A DNA stretch of 64,000 nt, taken from assembly GCF_004363655.1 (NCBI RefSeq), contig NZ_SNZH01000015.1, positions 36,803 to 100,802 on the forward strand, written 5' to 3'. The stretch comes from Tahibacter aquaticus. GTDB lineage: Bacteria; Pseudomonadota; Gammaproteobacteria; Xanthomonadales; Rhodanobacteraceae. Both the position numbers and the translations under genes were made by a program. The notes under the pieces were generated by a model. It searched no databases and was not told the origin of the DNA. It worked only from the letters and a program-made list of their open reading frames with translations. Positions 16,981 through 23,921 of this stretch are shown piece by piece (the first letter of the stretch is position 1; each line of letters begins with the position of its first letter).

Positions 16981-17010
16981 GACGCCCACGTCATCGTGGG
17001 CGTCGTTTTT
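16981..17010 (+). terminator. Rho-independent terminator after the repeat array
   Basis: Perfect 9-bp stem GACGCCCAC/GTGGGCGTC (16981-16989 and 16996-17004) with a 6-nt loop, followed by a run of five T (17006-17010) after one G. It is oriented to stop transcription coming rightwards out of the repeat array; there is no conventional gene immediately upstream on that strand. Confidence 0.8.
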
Positions 17011-17060
17011 CGTTGCGGCGGACGGAACGGCGAACCCGCCGAATTCCGTGGTGCGGTTTG

Positions 17061-17543
17061 TCAGAGCCGCTCGCGATGCGCCGGCTGTGCACCCGGCAGC
17101 ACGAGATCGAGCGCCACCGCCCCGAGTTCGTGCTGCAACTCGGACGTGTAGGGGCACATTCCCGCCCGCAATGCGTGGGCCACGCGCACCAGGCCGGCGA
17201 GCTGGCCTGATCCGGCGAGCAAGCGTTTGTCGAGCCCCAGTTCCTTGAGGCGAGCCTTCACCGAGCTGTCGTATTCAAGCTGGATTGGGCGCCCACTGAT
17301 CCCAGCGACGTAGGCAAAGTAGCCCCATCCGTGGGAACGCACGGGGTGAACTTCTTCTCCCTCGAACAGGACGTCGCCGGGAAAGAGCTCTTCGTCGCCG
17401 ATCCGGAGGTAAGGGCCCGGCAAGTCGTCCGCGCGGAAGACTTTGCTCGGCACAGGCAGAGCCGTGCCGGCCCGCACGACCTTGGCCCAATAACGGCAGT
17501 GAGCGTTTTCGGGGCCAATTACGACGGAGGCGGAGACGGACAT
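17061..17543 (-). CDS. hypothetical protein, paralogue of the left-edge gene
   Basis: I use the ATG at 17543 (160 aa), which has GAGAG about 9 nt upstream; an in-frame ATG lies 12 codons earlier. The protein shares with the gene at 1-456 the motifs YWAKVVR, LPVPS, EELFPGDVLFEGEE and GSGQLAGLVRVAHALR. No signal peptide, TM segment or recognised domain is present. The two copies point towards each other across about 16.6 kb holding the MBL/HEPN genes and the arsenic island, either as leftover ends of a rearrangement or as independent cargo copies. Confidence 0.7.
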   Translation of the reverse strand: MSVSASVVIGPENAHCRYWAKVVRAGTALPVPSKVFRADDLPGPYLRIGDEELFPGDVLFEGEEVHPVRSHGWGYFAYVAGISGRPIQLEYDSSVKARLKELGLDKRLLAGSGQLAGLVRVAHALRAGMCPYTSELQHELGAVALDLVLPGAQPAHRERL

Positions 17544-17784
17544 CGCAATGCTCTCAGCTGATGCGTTCAACGCATGCAACCAGAGAATGCGAGGCCGTCA
17601 AGTCGATTGCGTCGAGGCATCGGTCCATCGAGCGGCGATCCGGTTTTCGCCCTGAGCGGCGGGGCTAGGACTGGCCCGACATCGTCGTCGGCAGGCCCAT
17701 CGCTGTGCTGTTCCTGCAATCCGCAACTGGGACTTTGCGCCAAGCGTGGCCGTAGTTCTGCAACGGACACCGCGGCAAGTCTGA

Positions 17785-18036
17785 TCACCGAAAGCCCGGA
17801 AGCGCGCTCAGATCCACGGCTCGGTGGGTTTCGAGTCTGGAAGGCTCGGAATGCGCTATCGCTTGCCGGCAAGTACGCTCGTGGATGCGCCGGTATACCT
17901 CCTCTCGGTGCACCGGAACGTCCCTGGGAGCGTCGATTCCCAATCGGACCATAGAGCCAATTATTTGAAGCACGCGAACCGTAATATCGTGCCCGATGAG
18001 AATTGATTCCTTTTCGTCCCGCGACAAAACGAGCAT
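17785..18036 (-). CDS. csrA: accessory CsrA/RsmA RNA-binding regulator
   Basis: Starts at the ATG at 18036 behind a near-perfect Shine-Dalgarno (AGGAGG, 6 nt spacing). Residues 1-51 match CsrA throughout: MLVLSRDEKE, VRLGIDAP and the RNA-binding VHREEVY with Arg44 and Glu45. CsrA dimers bind GGA motifs in mRNA leaders and alter translation or stability. The protein is 83 residues, about 20 longer than the usual chromosomal form, with an Arg/Glu-rich tail of no obvious similarity. It stands alone among unrelated cargo, so it looks like a horizontally acquired copy, able in principle to reprogramme host mRNAs. Confidence 0.9.
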   Translation of the reverse strand: MLVLSRDEKESILIGHDITVRVLQIIGSMVRLGIDAPRDVPVHREEVYRRIHERTCRQAIAHSEPSRLETHRAVDLSALPGFR

Positions 18037-18159
18037 GGCGCCTCCTGCATGATCGCCAGGGAAATCCCGGCTTCCGTGGTGCAACGTAAGTGGAAACGGG
18101 GAGGCGTCAAGGGGCAGGGCGCGTGGTCAACTATCTCTGTGAGACAGTGGACAATTTAA

Positions 18160-18774
18160 TCAGAACGGCAGTGAACTCGGTGGGTATTCGGCGATGAAGC
18201 GAAGCGCGCCCAAAGCCCAGCGGTCTCGGTTTCCTGCCGCGTAGCGAAGGGACTCCATCCCCTTGAGCTGCCAACACGGGGTTGCCACGTCCGTGCGGGC
18301 CTCTTCGCAAGCGGCCAGGAACTGGTTCATGCGGTCTTGGATTTCCTGGCTGGATCGAAGTTTCGCTTCTTGGTGATATCGGGCTTGCTCCTGATACCTC
18401 ATGAAGTGAGGAATGGGCGACGCCAGGGGCCATCGAACCATCGGAATGGGAGCGGCAGGAAACGATGATCTGAGGGGCAGGTAGTGCGGGCCTGGGTCCA
18501 GCAAATAGCCTTGGGCTTCAACCCAGTAATGCGACGCCTGATCGTTGGAGCCAGTACCAAAGCCCTGGTGCGAGGCGTGTTGCAAGTCGGCGGACACCAC
18601 GAAGCAGGTGTACCGCCCGCCGACTATCTCTGACCCGATGCCCGTGCGCCGCAGCAACGCCCGCAGTCCGAAGGCCGCGTACATGCATCGTTTGTCGAAA
18701 TCGTCGGGAAACCGTTGGCGAAGTACGTGATCGACGGTTGCGAGAGCGCTGCTCAACGGGTCTTGTTTCGCCAT
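18160..18774 (-). CDS. hypothetical protein with transglutaminase/papain-like features
   Basis: A 204-residue soluble protein. Cys30 at the start of a helix (KRCMYAAFGLRALL), followed by GGRYTCFVV, then His82 in SHYWVE and Asp93 in YLLDPG, are in the order and spacing of the Cys-His-Asp triad of transglutaminase/papain-like enzymes, with the His in a typical HxWVE strand. The C-terminal third is helical and specific. I infer a cysteine protease or amidase fold at low confidence; the alternative is an inactive or unrelated fold. No neighbour suggests a substrate. Confidence 0.6.
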   Translation of the reverse strand: MAKQDPLSSALATVDHVLRQRFPDDFDKRCMYAAFGLRALLRRTGIGSEIVGGRYTCFVVSADLQHASHQGFGTGSNDQASHYWVEAQGYLLDPGPHYLPLRSSFPAAPIPMVRWPLASPIPHFMRYQEQARYHQEAKLRSSQEIQDRMNQFLAACEEARTDVATPCWQLKGMESLRYAAGNRDRWALGALRFIAEYPPSSLPF

Positions 18775-18872
18775 TCGGCAAACCTCAATCGGTTTTCTCG
18801 ATCACCATCGTTGCACGCTTTTCGCGAGCGTCTCGGGCAAACAAAGAACCGCTGCTGGACCATCGGGTCTTC

Positions 18873-19973
18873 TCATTTCGAGCGTCCATGCAGCCGCGCG
18901 GCCGCCTGCGCGAGGCGTTTGACGATCGCAGGATCTTGTCGGTTTTTCGCCTGCAGTTGAAGATACCGGTGAAGCACGAGGCACTCTTGCAGATCGTCGC
19001 CCAGATTGCGGCAGGCTTTCGCGGCTTCGACGTAGTAGAAAGAAGGCACGCTGCTGGCGTTGATGGGGTCCAATTCCGCATCCACGATCGCGCCCTTCAT
19101 CAGCGACAGCGCGTCGCCAAATCGTTCCTCTCGACGCAGCTGCTTCAACGGTTCGACCGTGTCGAGGTAGGTGCCTTTTGATAAGCGAAGCGATCGATCC
19201 AAGCGCACGACTTGCCGGGACTTCTCTTGAGCCCGTTCCCAGTCCGGAGGGAGCGAATGCGGAGGAGTGAACGTCGCCACCGCAATGGTGCGCGCGGTTT
19301 TCTTGCCGGCCTGCATTTTTTCGACGCGCCGACGAATCTGCTCCAGACGCTTGGTCGGTGCGCTTCCTCGATAAGTTTGCTCGTAGTGCTTCAATGCGGA
19401 TGCGGCCATCTCCGTGTTGCCCGCTTCGCCATATGCCTTCGTCAATGCGTCCAGCAGGTCGAGGTTCCCCAGTGGCCCCATTTCACGGAGCAGTTCGCCG
19501 ACGACGCCCGTTTCGCAGCTGATCGACGCCGCCTGCTCGTGGTGGGTGAGGGCAAGGGCGAGCAGCTTGGCGCGTTCGGCGGGATCGGCGGTGGTATTGG
19601 CTTGCGCGTGGACACGATCTCGTTGCCGGAGAGCGTCGGCCTGTTGTTGGTGGGACGCGAGGTCGAGGGCACGTCCCATGTTCTGGCGGTTGACGACTTG
19701 GCTCGCGAGCGTGCGCATCAACTCGTCCTCTCGGAGGAGGGCCTGCGCCTCAGAGAGGTTCGATTCGACAACCTCGGCGGAAAAGATGCCGCCTGACCTG
19801 GTGTTGACGTAGTGCGTCCACAACGCCTCGCGGTCTCGGGACCACGCTCGGTCGCCGACGCCTTTGCCGACGTAGAAGATCGTTCCACCCCGGTCTCGGT
19901 GGACGTAGACGTAGAACGTTCCGGGCGCGGAGGAAGTGTTTGGACGGGGCGGCAACTTGTCCGTTGAACTCAT
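18873..19973 (-). CDS. GIY-YIG domain protein with helical repeats
   Basis: A 366-residue protein. Residues 19-38 (FYVYVHRDRGG, then IFYVGKG) are the two strands of a GIY-YIG nuclease module, followed by an Arg (DRAWSRDRE) and by ESNLSEAQALLREDELM with the candidate metal-binding Glu. The rest, from about residue 100, is helical with TPR-like repeats (YGEAGNTEMAASALKHYEQTYRG). Such fusions cut DNA and are often found in mobile DNA or defence loci. It stands 206 bp from its neighbours with no evident operon. Whether the nuclease is active depends on residues I cannot check structurally. Confidence 0.75.
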   Translation of the reverse strand: MSSTDKLPPRPNTSSAPGTFYVYVHRDRGGTIFYVGKGVGDRAWSRDREALWTHYVNTRSGGIFSAEVVESNLSEAQALLREDELMRTLASQVVNRQNMGRALDLASHQQQADALRQRDRVHAQANTTADPAERAKLLALALTHHEQAASISCETGVVGELLREMGPLGNLDLLDALTKAYGEAGNTEMAASALKHYEQTYRGSAPTKRLEQIRRRVEKMQAGKKTARTIAVATFTPPHSLPPDWERAQEKSRQVVRLDRSLRLSKGTYLDTVEPLKQLRREERFGDALSLMKGAIVDAELDPINASSVPSFYYVEAAKACRNLGDDLQECLVLHRYLQLQAKNRQDPAIVKRLAQAAARLHGRSK

Positions 19974-20073
19974 AGGGTTGCCTCAACGATCGGCCACTGG
20001 TCCGGCGCTGTCGGAAGATACCTCCGGAAAGTTTTTCCGGAGTTTGGCGCTTCACCGCGCATCCCGACGGGTC

Positions 20074-20409
20074 TCACGCCGTCTTGTCTTCCGTGGCCGC
20101 ACCTGGCGCGTTGCTTTTCACGGAGGTGATGCCGTTGTCGCGCGCGGCGGTGCTCGAATACTGTTCGCTGGTCCCGATGATCTGGCCGTTGGCCGCTTTC
20201 AGGTTGAACATCGGGCTGCCGTTGGCTGCGTTCTTTTTCTCGTAGCGGGCGTCGTGCGGTGCGTTCTCCTTGACCGAAGCGATGCCGTTCTGAGCGCCAG
20301 CTTTCGATGCGTACAGCTCACTGGTCAGGATGGTTTCGCCGTTGCCCGCTTTCAGGACGAAGCGGTACTGTGAATTGGCGGCGTTGCTGAGGACAAATTT
20401 TCCGGCCAT
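20074..20409 (-). CDS. yegP: YegP family protein, two DUF1508 repeats
   Basis: A 111-residue protein built of two DUF1508 modules: FVLSNAANSQYRFVLKAGNGE/ILTSELY at 5-33 and SPMFNLKAANGQ/IIGTSEQY at 65-84, each followed by a helix with NGI(A/T)SVK. Length and both repeats agree with YegP-family proteins, small cytosolic proteins of unknown function that are widespread in proteobacteria. Monocistronic, with its ATG at 20409. Confidence 0.92.
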   Translation of the reverse strand: MAGKFVLSNAANSQYRFVLKAGNGETILTSELYASKAGAQNGIASVKENAPHDARYEKKNAANGSPMFNLKAANGQIIGTSEQYSSTAARDNGITSVKSNAPGAATEDKTA

Positions 20410-20693
20410 CGGTGTTCCCCTGGGTGGTGTGTGGGCGACGCAGTACTCGGACTGCTTCAGTCTGCCGCGGTGGGCCGCAACCTCCCATCCCCGGGCGTAT
20501 TGAGCATGGACTCAGACCCGCATCCGCGAATCCGGAATGCTCCGGTCAGCGCATCAGAATTTTCCGAGGCAAGCGCCACCCCGCGAGCCGCACTCGGCTC
20601 ATGTGGCCGCCCAATTGTTTCTTTGTGCCGCCCAATGCGAAGGCATTGTTGTCGAACGCGGCAACCCGGCAGCGGCTCTGGATGTCGGCGCGG

Positions 20694-21788
20694 CTACGTG
20701 TCGGAGGTGTTCTGGCCGAGCACGGCGTAGAGGCTGCGGACCAGCGCCACCAAGGCGGCCTGATTCCGGGCACCGGCTTTTCCGAAAACAACTTTCAGCC
20801 GCGTACGCGCTCCCTCCGTCGACACCCCCATCGCGGCAGCTGTTTCAGCCAAGTCCGAACCGGTCGCCAGGCGCTCGGCCAGTTCCGCCTCGCGTGGTGT
20901 TAGCCCATGCAATGCGGTCAAAGCCTGCCGCAGCAAGGGCGGACGCATCGCCGTCAGGGAGTCCACGAAAACGACGGCTCGCGCGCGGCCCAGCGCGCCG
21001 TGCCCCGGAAGGCGATGGGCGGCCGCGTGCCCGCCAACGCTCCCGTCCCGTCGGCGCAGAACCGTCGTTGCTCCGGTCGATGCGAACAGGGCGCCGCTGC
21101 CCGGATGTGCGGCGACCAAGTGGCCACCCCGAAGGCGCACTAGGTCGCCTTCGATGAGGAGCGAATCGGCTGCCGCGTTCCATCGGGCGCACCGGCCCCG
21201 CTCGTCGAAGAAAAATGCGGCGGTGCTCAGCGCGTCCAGCGCCCGTGTGGCGTCTGACTCGTTGCGTTCGTTCGGGACGAGTCGGTTTCTGAGTCTGCAG
21301 GCATTGACCCAATGGGGGGCCAACCGTCCCAACCAAGCGCGCTCCTCTGCGTCGTAGACGCCTCGGCGCGCGGACCGCAGCAGCGTCAGGCTCACCACTT
21401 TTTCGGGTGAGCGAAACCCGATAAGGCCGCAGCCGTGGTCAATTTGCATGGGCCTCAAGAAATCCGACCAGAACGCCGTCCGGCGCAGCGCCGATAGGGG
21501 CAGAGCGTCGTCCGGCACAACAACGGAGCCGGCTGGGGGCCCGCTAGCCTCGTCAGTGGGCCGCCAAGGATTTCCTTCCGCGTGCTTGCGTTCGAACGCC
21601 ACCGCCATTTCCCGCCCCTGTCCGACGTAGGCGGGAAGCGTTTGCCGGCGCGAGGCGACGTCCACCTGCAGGAGGGCACCCGCCGGGCTCTGGGTGGCCT
21701 CGCACACGCCCGTGAGAAAAGCGCTCGCCCAGTCGGGTTCGGCCAACTCCTCGAACAACGTGCCGATGAGTTTCAGGTCAGCGTCCAT
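20694..21788 (-). CDS. LuxR-type transcriptional regulator
   Basis: I start at the ATG at 21788 (364 aa), which has AAGGA about 7 nt upstream, rather than the ATG five codons earlier. The C-terminal ~65 residues are a LuxR/FixJ HTH: LTPREAELAERLATGSDLAETAAAMGVS, then TVRTRLKxVFxK-like TEGARTRLKVVFGKAG. The first ~280 residues look like a GAF/PAS-type sensing region without a clear binding motif. No response-regulator receiver domain and no acyl-homoserine-lactone domain signature are apparent. It is divergent from the BON-domain gene 109 bp away, which may be its target. Ligand unknown. Confidence 0.85.
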   Translation of the reverse strand: MDADLKLIGTLFEELAEPDWASAFLTGVCEATQSPAGALLQVDVASRRQTLPAYVGQGREMAVAFERKHAEGNPWRPTDEASGPPAGSVVVPDDALPLSALRRTAFWSDFLRPMQIDHGCGLIGFRSPEKVVSLTLLRSARRGVYDAEERAWLGRLAPHWVNACRLRNRLVPNERNESDATRALDALSTAAFFFDERGRCARWNAAADSLLIEGDLVRLRGGHLVAAHPGSGALFASTGATTVLRRRDGSVGGHAAAHRLPGHGALGRARAVVFVDSLTAMRPPLLRQALTALHGLTPREAELAERLATGSDLAETAAAMGVSTEGARTRLKVVFGKAGARNQAALVALVRSLYAVLGQNTSDT

Positions 21789-21897
21789 GCTGCGTTCCTT
21801 CATGCCTGTCCATTCCCATTTGGGAATGCTCGGCGCGCGCCGACATGCGGAGGATTCCCCGTGCGTCGCTCAAGGCGCCCCACGGAGTTGCTCTGTC

Positions 21898-22224
21898 ATG
21901 CCGACCCCCAACCTCTCGCCCCGGCGCTGGCTGCTCGCGCTGCTGTTGACGCTCAGCCTGTTTCCGGCCTTCGCGGCGAAGCCCCTCGAAACCACCGAAA
22001 CCGCGGAGGCCGACGCCCAGACCGCCGCGCTGGTCGTCCGCCGGCTCGCTCGCGACGACCTGGAGCTGTATCACCGCATCGATGTGCAGGTCGTCAATGG
22101 CCGCGCGATCCTGACCGGCTCCGTGCGCACGCGACAGGGGCTCGATGCCATCGTGAAGGAAGTCGGAAAGGTGCCCGGCGTGCTTGCTGTAGAGCAACAA
22201 GTCAAGGTCGAGCCGACTCCGTAG
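21898..22224 (+). CDS. exported BON-domain protein
   Basis: A 108-residue protein with a Sec signal peptide (SPRRWLLALLLTLSLFPAFAA, cut near residue 27) and a single BON domain at about 35-105 (VNGRAILTGSVRTRQGLDAI, then VPGVLAVEQQVKV). BON domains bind phospholipid or outer-membrane components in the periplasm, often in stress proteins. The start is the ATG at 21898; longer upstream frames lack a signal peptide at the right place. It is divergent from the LuxR gene and followed after 12 nt by the 83-residue gene. Confidence 0.85.
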   Translation: MPTPNLSPRRWLLALLLTLSLFPAFAAKPLETTETAEADAQTAALVVRRLARDDLELYHRIDVQVVNGRAILTGSVRTRQGLDAIVKEVGKVPGVLAVEQQVKVEPTP

Positions 22225-22236
22225 CCGGACCAGAAG

Positions 22237-22488
22237 GTGTACTTCGAAATCCAGCGCATCGCGGGGCTGATAAAAGAGGCAGCCACCCCGCGGCCGACCC
22301 GCTTCGACCCCCGCCCCCGGCTTGCCCAGGAACTGAGGCGCATCCTGGACTCCATCCCCTCCGAGTCCATCCCGGAAACGCTCCGGGCCGCCCTCCTGAG
22401 CGGCGAAGCCGTGGGGGACGAGGCGGACCACTGGCTGCCTCACGTTCGGCGGTGGCTTGCCGACGAATGCGCCCGCACGGGCGTTTGA
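22237..22488 (+). CDS. small hypothetical protein (MYFEIQRIA family)
   Basis: An 83-residue frame from a GTG at 22237 (weak ribosome site), 12 nt after the BON gene. It is homologous to the protein at 59974-60186: both begin (M/V)YFEIQRIA, then have a P-R-FDP-PRL motif, a (R/Q)(R/V)(I/L)L-(S/D)(I/V)P core and a helical C-terminus ending in a W-LP. Conservation between two distant loci supports a real gene. No membrane segment or known domain; function unknown. At the other locus its partner is an XRE regulator translated by overlap. Confidence 0.6.
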   Translation: MYFEIQRIAGLIKEAATPRPTRFDPRPRLAQELRRILDSIPSESIPETLRAALLSGEAVGDEADHWLPHVRRWLADECARTGV

Positions 22489-22676
22489 TTCGCACGGTTC
22501 CCGTTGCGTGCCCCGGCCGCTGGCTTCCGCCGCGGCCGTTCCTTTTCCTGTGCGGATTGCCATGGCGGCATTCGGGGAGGCGGACGTGGTTGATCGGCTG
22601 CGGCAGCGGTTGGAGGTCTTCCGAGCAATGCTGAATTCATCGGCCACGGAGCCCGCCCGAGTTGGCGCTTCCCGAG

Positions 22677-23294
22677 TCAACTCAGCCCGAGGATGCGTCG
22701 GGTCTCTTCGAAAACCGCGTTGGCGGTCGCGCCGGTCATGCATCCGGCCAGCGGGTAGCTCCGGCCTTCAGCTTCGACCTCGACCTGGTAGGAGATCGGC
22801 AGCAAGGCGTTCGCGTCCGCCGTGTGGCGGGCCGCACCGAGCGCAGCCGCGCCGCCTGCCATGCCCGAACCGCCGCCCGTCGTGAGGATGAACACGCCGT
22901 CCAGCGCGTTGCGGCACACGAGCCGGTGCACGCTCTTCGCCGGAATCTCACGGCCGCTCGGTAGCCGGATCGCCTGCGGGCTGACAACGAACGATCCTGC
23001 GGGTGCCCGGTGGCGGCGGAAGGTACTCAGCGACGACGCGCGGCCGATGACGTAGCACGCTGCCAGGAAAAGCCCGGCAATGATGCCGCCCACCGCCTGG
23101 GCGGTACCTATCTGAAATCCCAAGCAACCACCCACCACCGGACCAACTGCCAGCAACCAGGCTGGCACGGTCGGGCCGACGGCGCCGACGACGTCGAAGC
23201 GCATCCAGCCGCCGCCGGCGTCGGTGGCGCGGTAGCTGCTCTGGCTCGGGTGGGGCACGGCCGGGCGGGCGCCGGCTGCAGCGGTGGCGGACAT
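22677..23294 (-). CDS. membrane protein, two TM segments
   Basis: I use the ATG at 23294, with GGAGG upstream, giving 205 residues; 31 further codons upstream are low-complexity. Two hydrophobic segments, about residues 38-58 and 63-82, form a hairpin, followed by a soluble domain (QAIRLPSGREIPAKSVHRLV, then a Gly/Ala-rich stretch). The pattern recalls small bitopic DUF proteins with a soluble tail, but no family is assigned. It converges with the 83-residue gene and is divergent from the XRE regulator, sharing the 191-bp region that holds palindromes. Confidence 0.65.
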   Translation of the reverse strand: MSATAAAGARPAVPHPSQSSYRATDAGGGWMRFDVVGAVGPTVPAWLLAVGPVVGGCLGFQIGTAQAVGGIIAGLFLAACYVIGRASSLSTFRRHRAPAGSFVVSPQAIRLPSGREIPAKSVHRLVCRNALDGVFILTTGGGSGMAGGAAALGAARHTADANALLPISYQVEVEAEGRSYPLAGCMTGATANAVFEETRRILGLS

Positions 23295-23418
23295 GAAAGC
23301 CTCCAATGGCATCGGGTGGGGCCGCCCATTCGCCGATTTTCGACTCGGCGTACTCCCCCAGGCGGGCGGTGCGGCGGACCGTAACATGCAGTTTCAGCAG
23401 ATAAGTGAACTCTGCTTA

Positions 23419-23433
23419 AAGCATAGTATGCTT
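23419..23433. promoter_or_regulatory. palindromic operator-like site
   Basis: AAGCATA-G-TATGCTT is a perfect 7-1-7 palindrome 53 bp upstream of the XRE gene, in an AT-rich stretch with further GCTTAT repeats (23430-23450). It lies between the divergent membrane-protein and XRE genes and is a good candidate operator for autoregulation. Confidence 0.45.
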
Positions 23434-23456
23434 ATGCGAGCTTCGCTTATAGCTTC

Positions 23457-23488
23457 CATGACCGCCCAGCCTTGCGTGAGCGGTCATG
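23457..23488 (+). promoter_or_regulatory. inverted repeat that includes the XRE start codon
   Basis: CATGACCGC (23457-23465) and GCGGTCATG (23480-23488) are perfect 9-bp inverted arms around a 14-nt loop; the last three bases are the ATG of the XRE gene. In mRNA this would hide the start codon in a stem; in DNA it could be an operator. Confidence 0.45.
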
Positions 23489-23743
23489 CTGAAATCCATC
23501 TACCGAGCCGAGAACCGCGAGGTGTGCGCCCAGCTGCGCGCCATGCGGGAAGCGGCGGGGATGACTCAGTCGGAGCTGTCGGAGAAGTTCGGACGGTTCC
23601 AGTCCTTCGTCAGCACGGTCGAGCGCGGCTTGGTGCGGCTCGACGTGGTGCAGACCCGCGAATGGTGCATGGCCTGCGGCACAACCTTGACGGCCTTCGC
23701 GCAGGCCGTCGAGGCGCGCATCGAGGCTTTGCCAAAGTCGTAG
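23486..23743 (+). CDS. XRE-family HTH regulator
   Basis: An 85-residue protein that is mostly one Cro/C1-type HTH: LRAMREAAGMTQSELSEKF, then QSFVSTVERGLVRLDVVQ as recognition helix and beyond, and a C-terminal helix ending ARIEAL. It resembles the protein at 60183-60554 over its whole length, and both have a related small MYFEIQRIA gene nearby. Start is the ATG at 23486, at the foot of a hairpin. Probably an autoregulator or the antitoxin-like control protein of the neighbouring genes; target unknown. Confidence 0.8.
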   Translation: MLKSIYRAENREVCAQLRAMREAAGMTQSELSEKFGRFQSFVSTVERGLVRLDVVQTREWCMACGTTLTAFAQAVEARIEALPKS

Positions 23744-23921
23744 GCGGCTCACCGGCTCTACTCCGAGCCGACGAAGGAACGCTGAGAGGAGCGCCGCGCT
23801 GGCTACAGCCGCAGGTGGCGCCCTCTGAACCCCACCGTTCCGCCCCTCCGCGTAGCTGTGCCGTCGCCGACTATGAGGCGGCCGCTCGCGGGCGTTCCTT
23901 CACCTTGAGCAGGGAATCTCA

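Noticed and set aside
16756..17157. Protein-coding frames across the tandem repeats
   Set aside because: Their translations merely repeat the unit (IGIKPNA..GLLTTP-like) and no ribosome site is found; they are repeat by-products.
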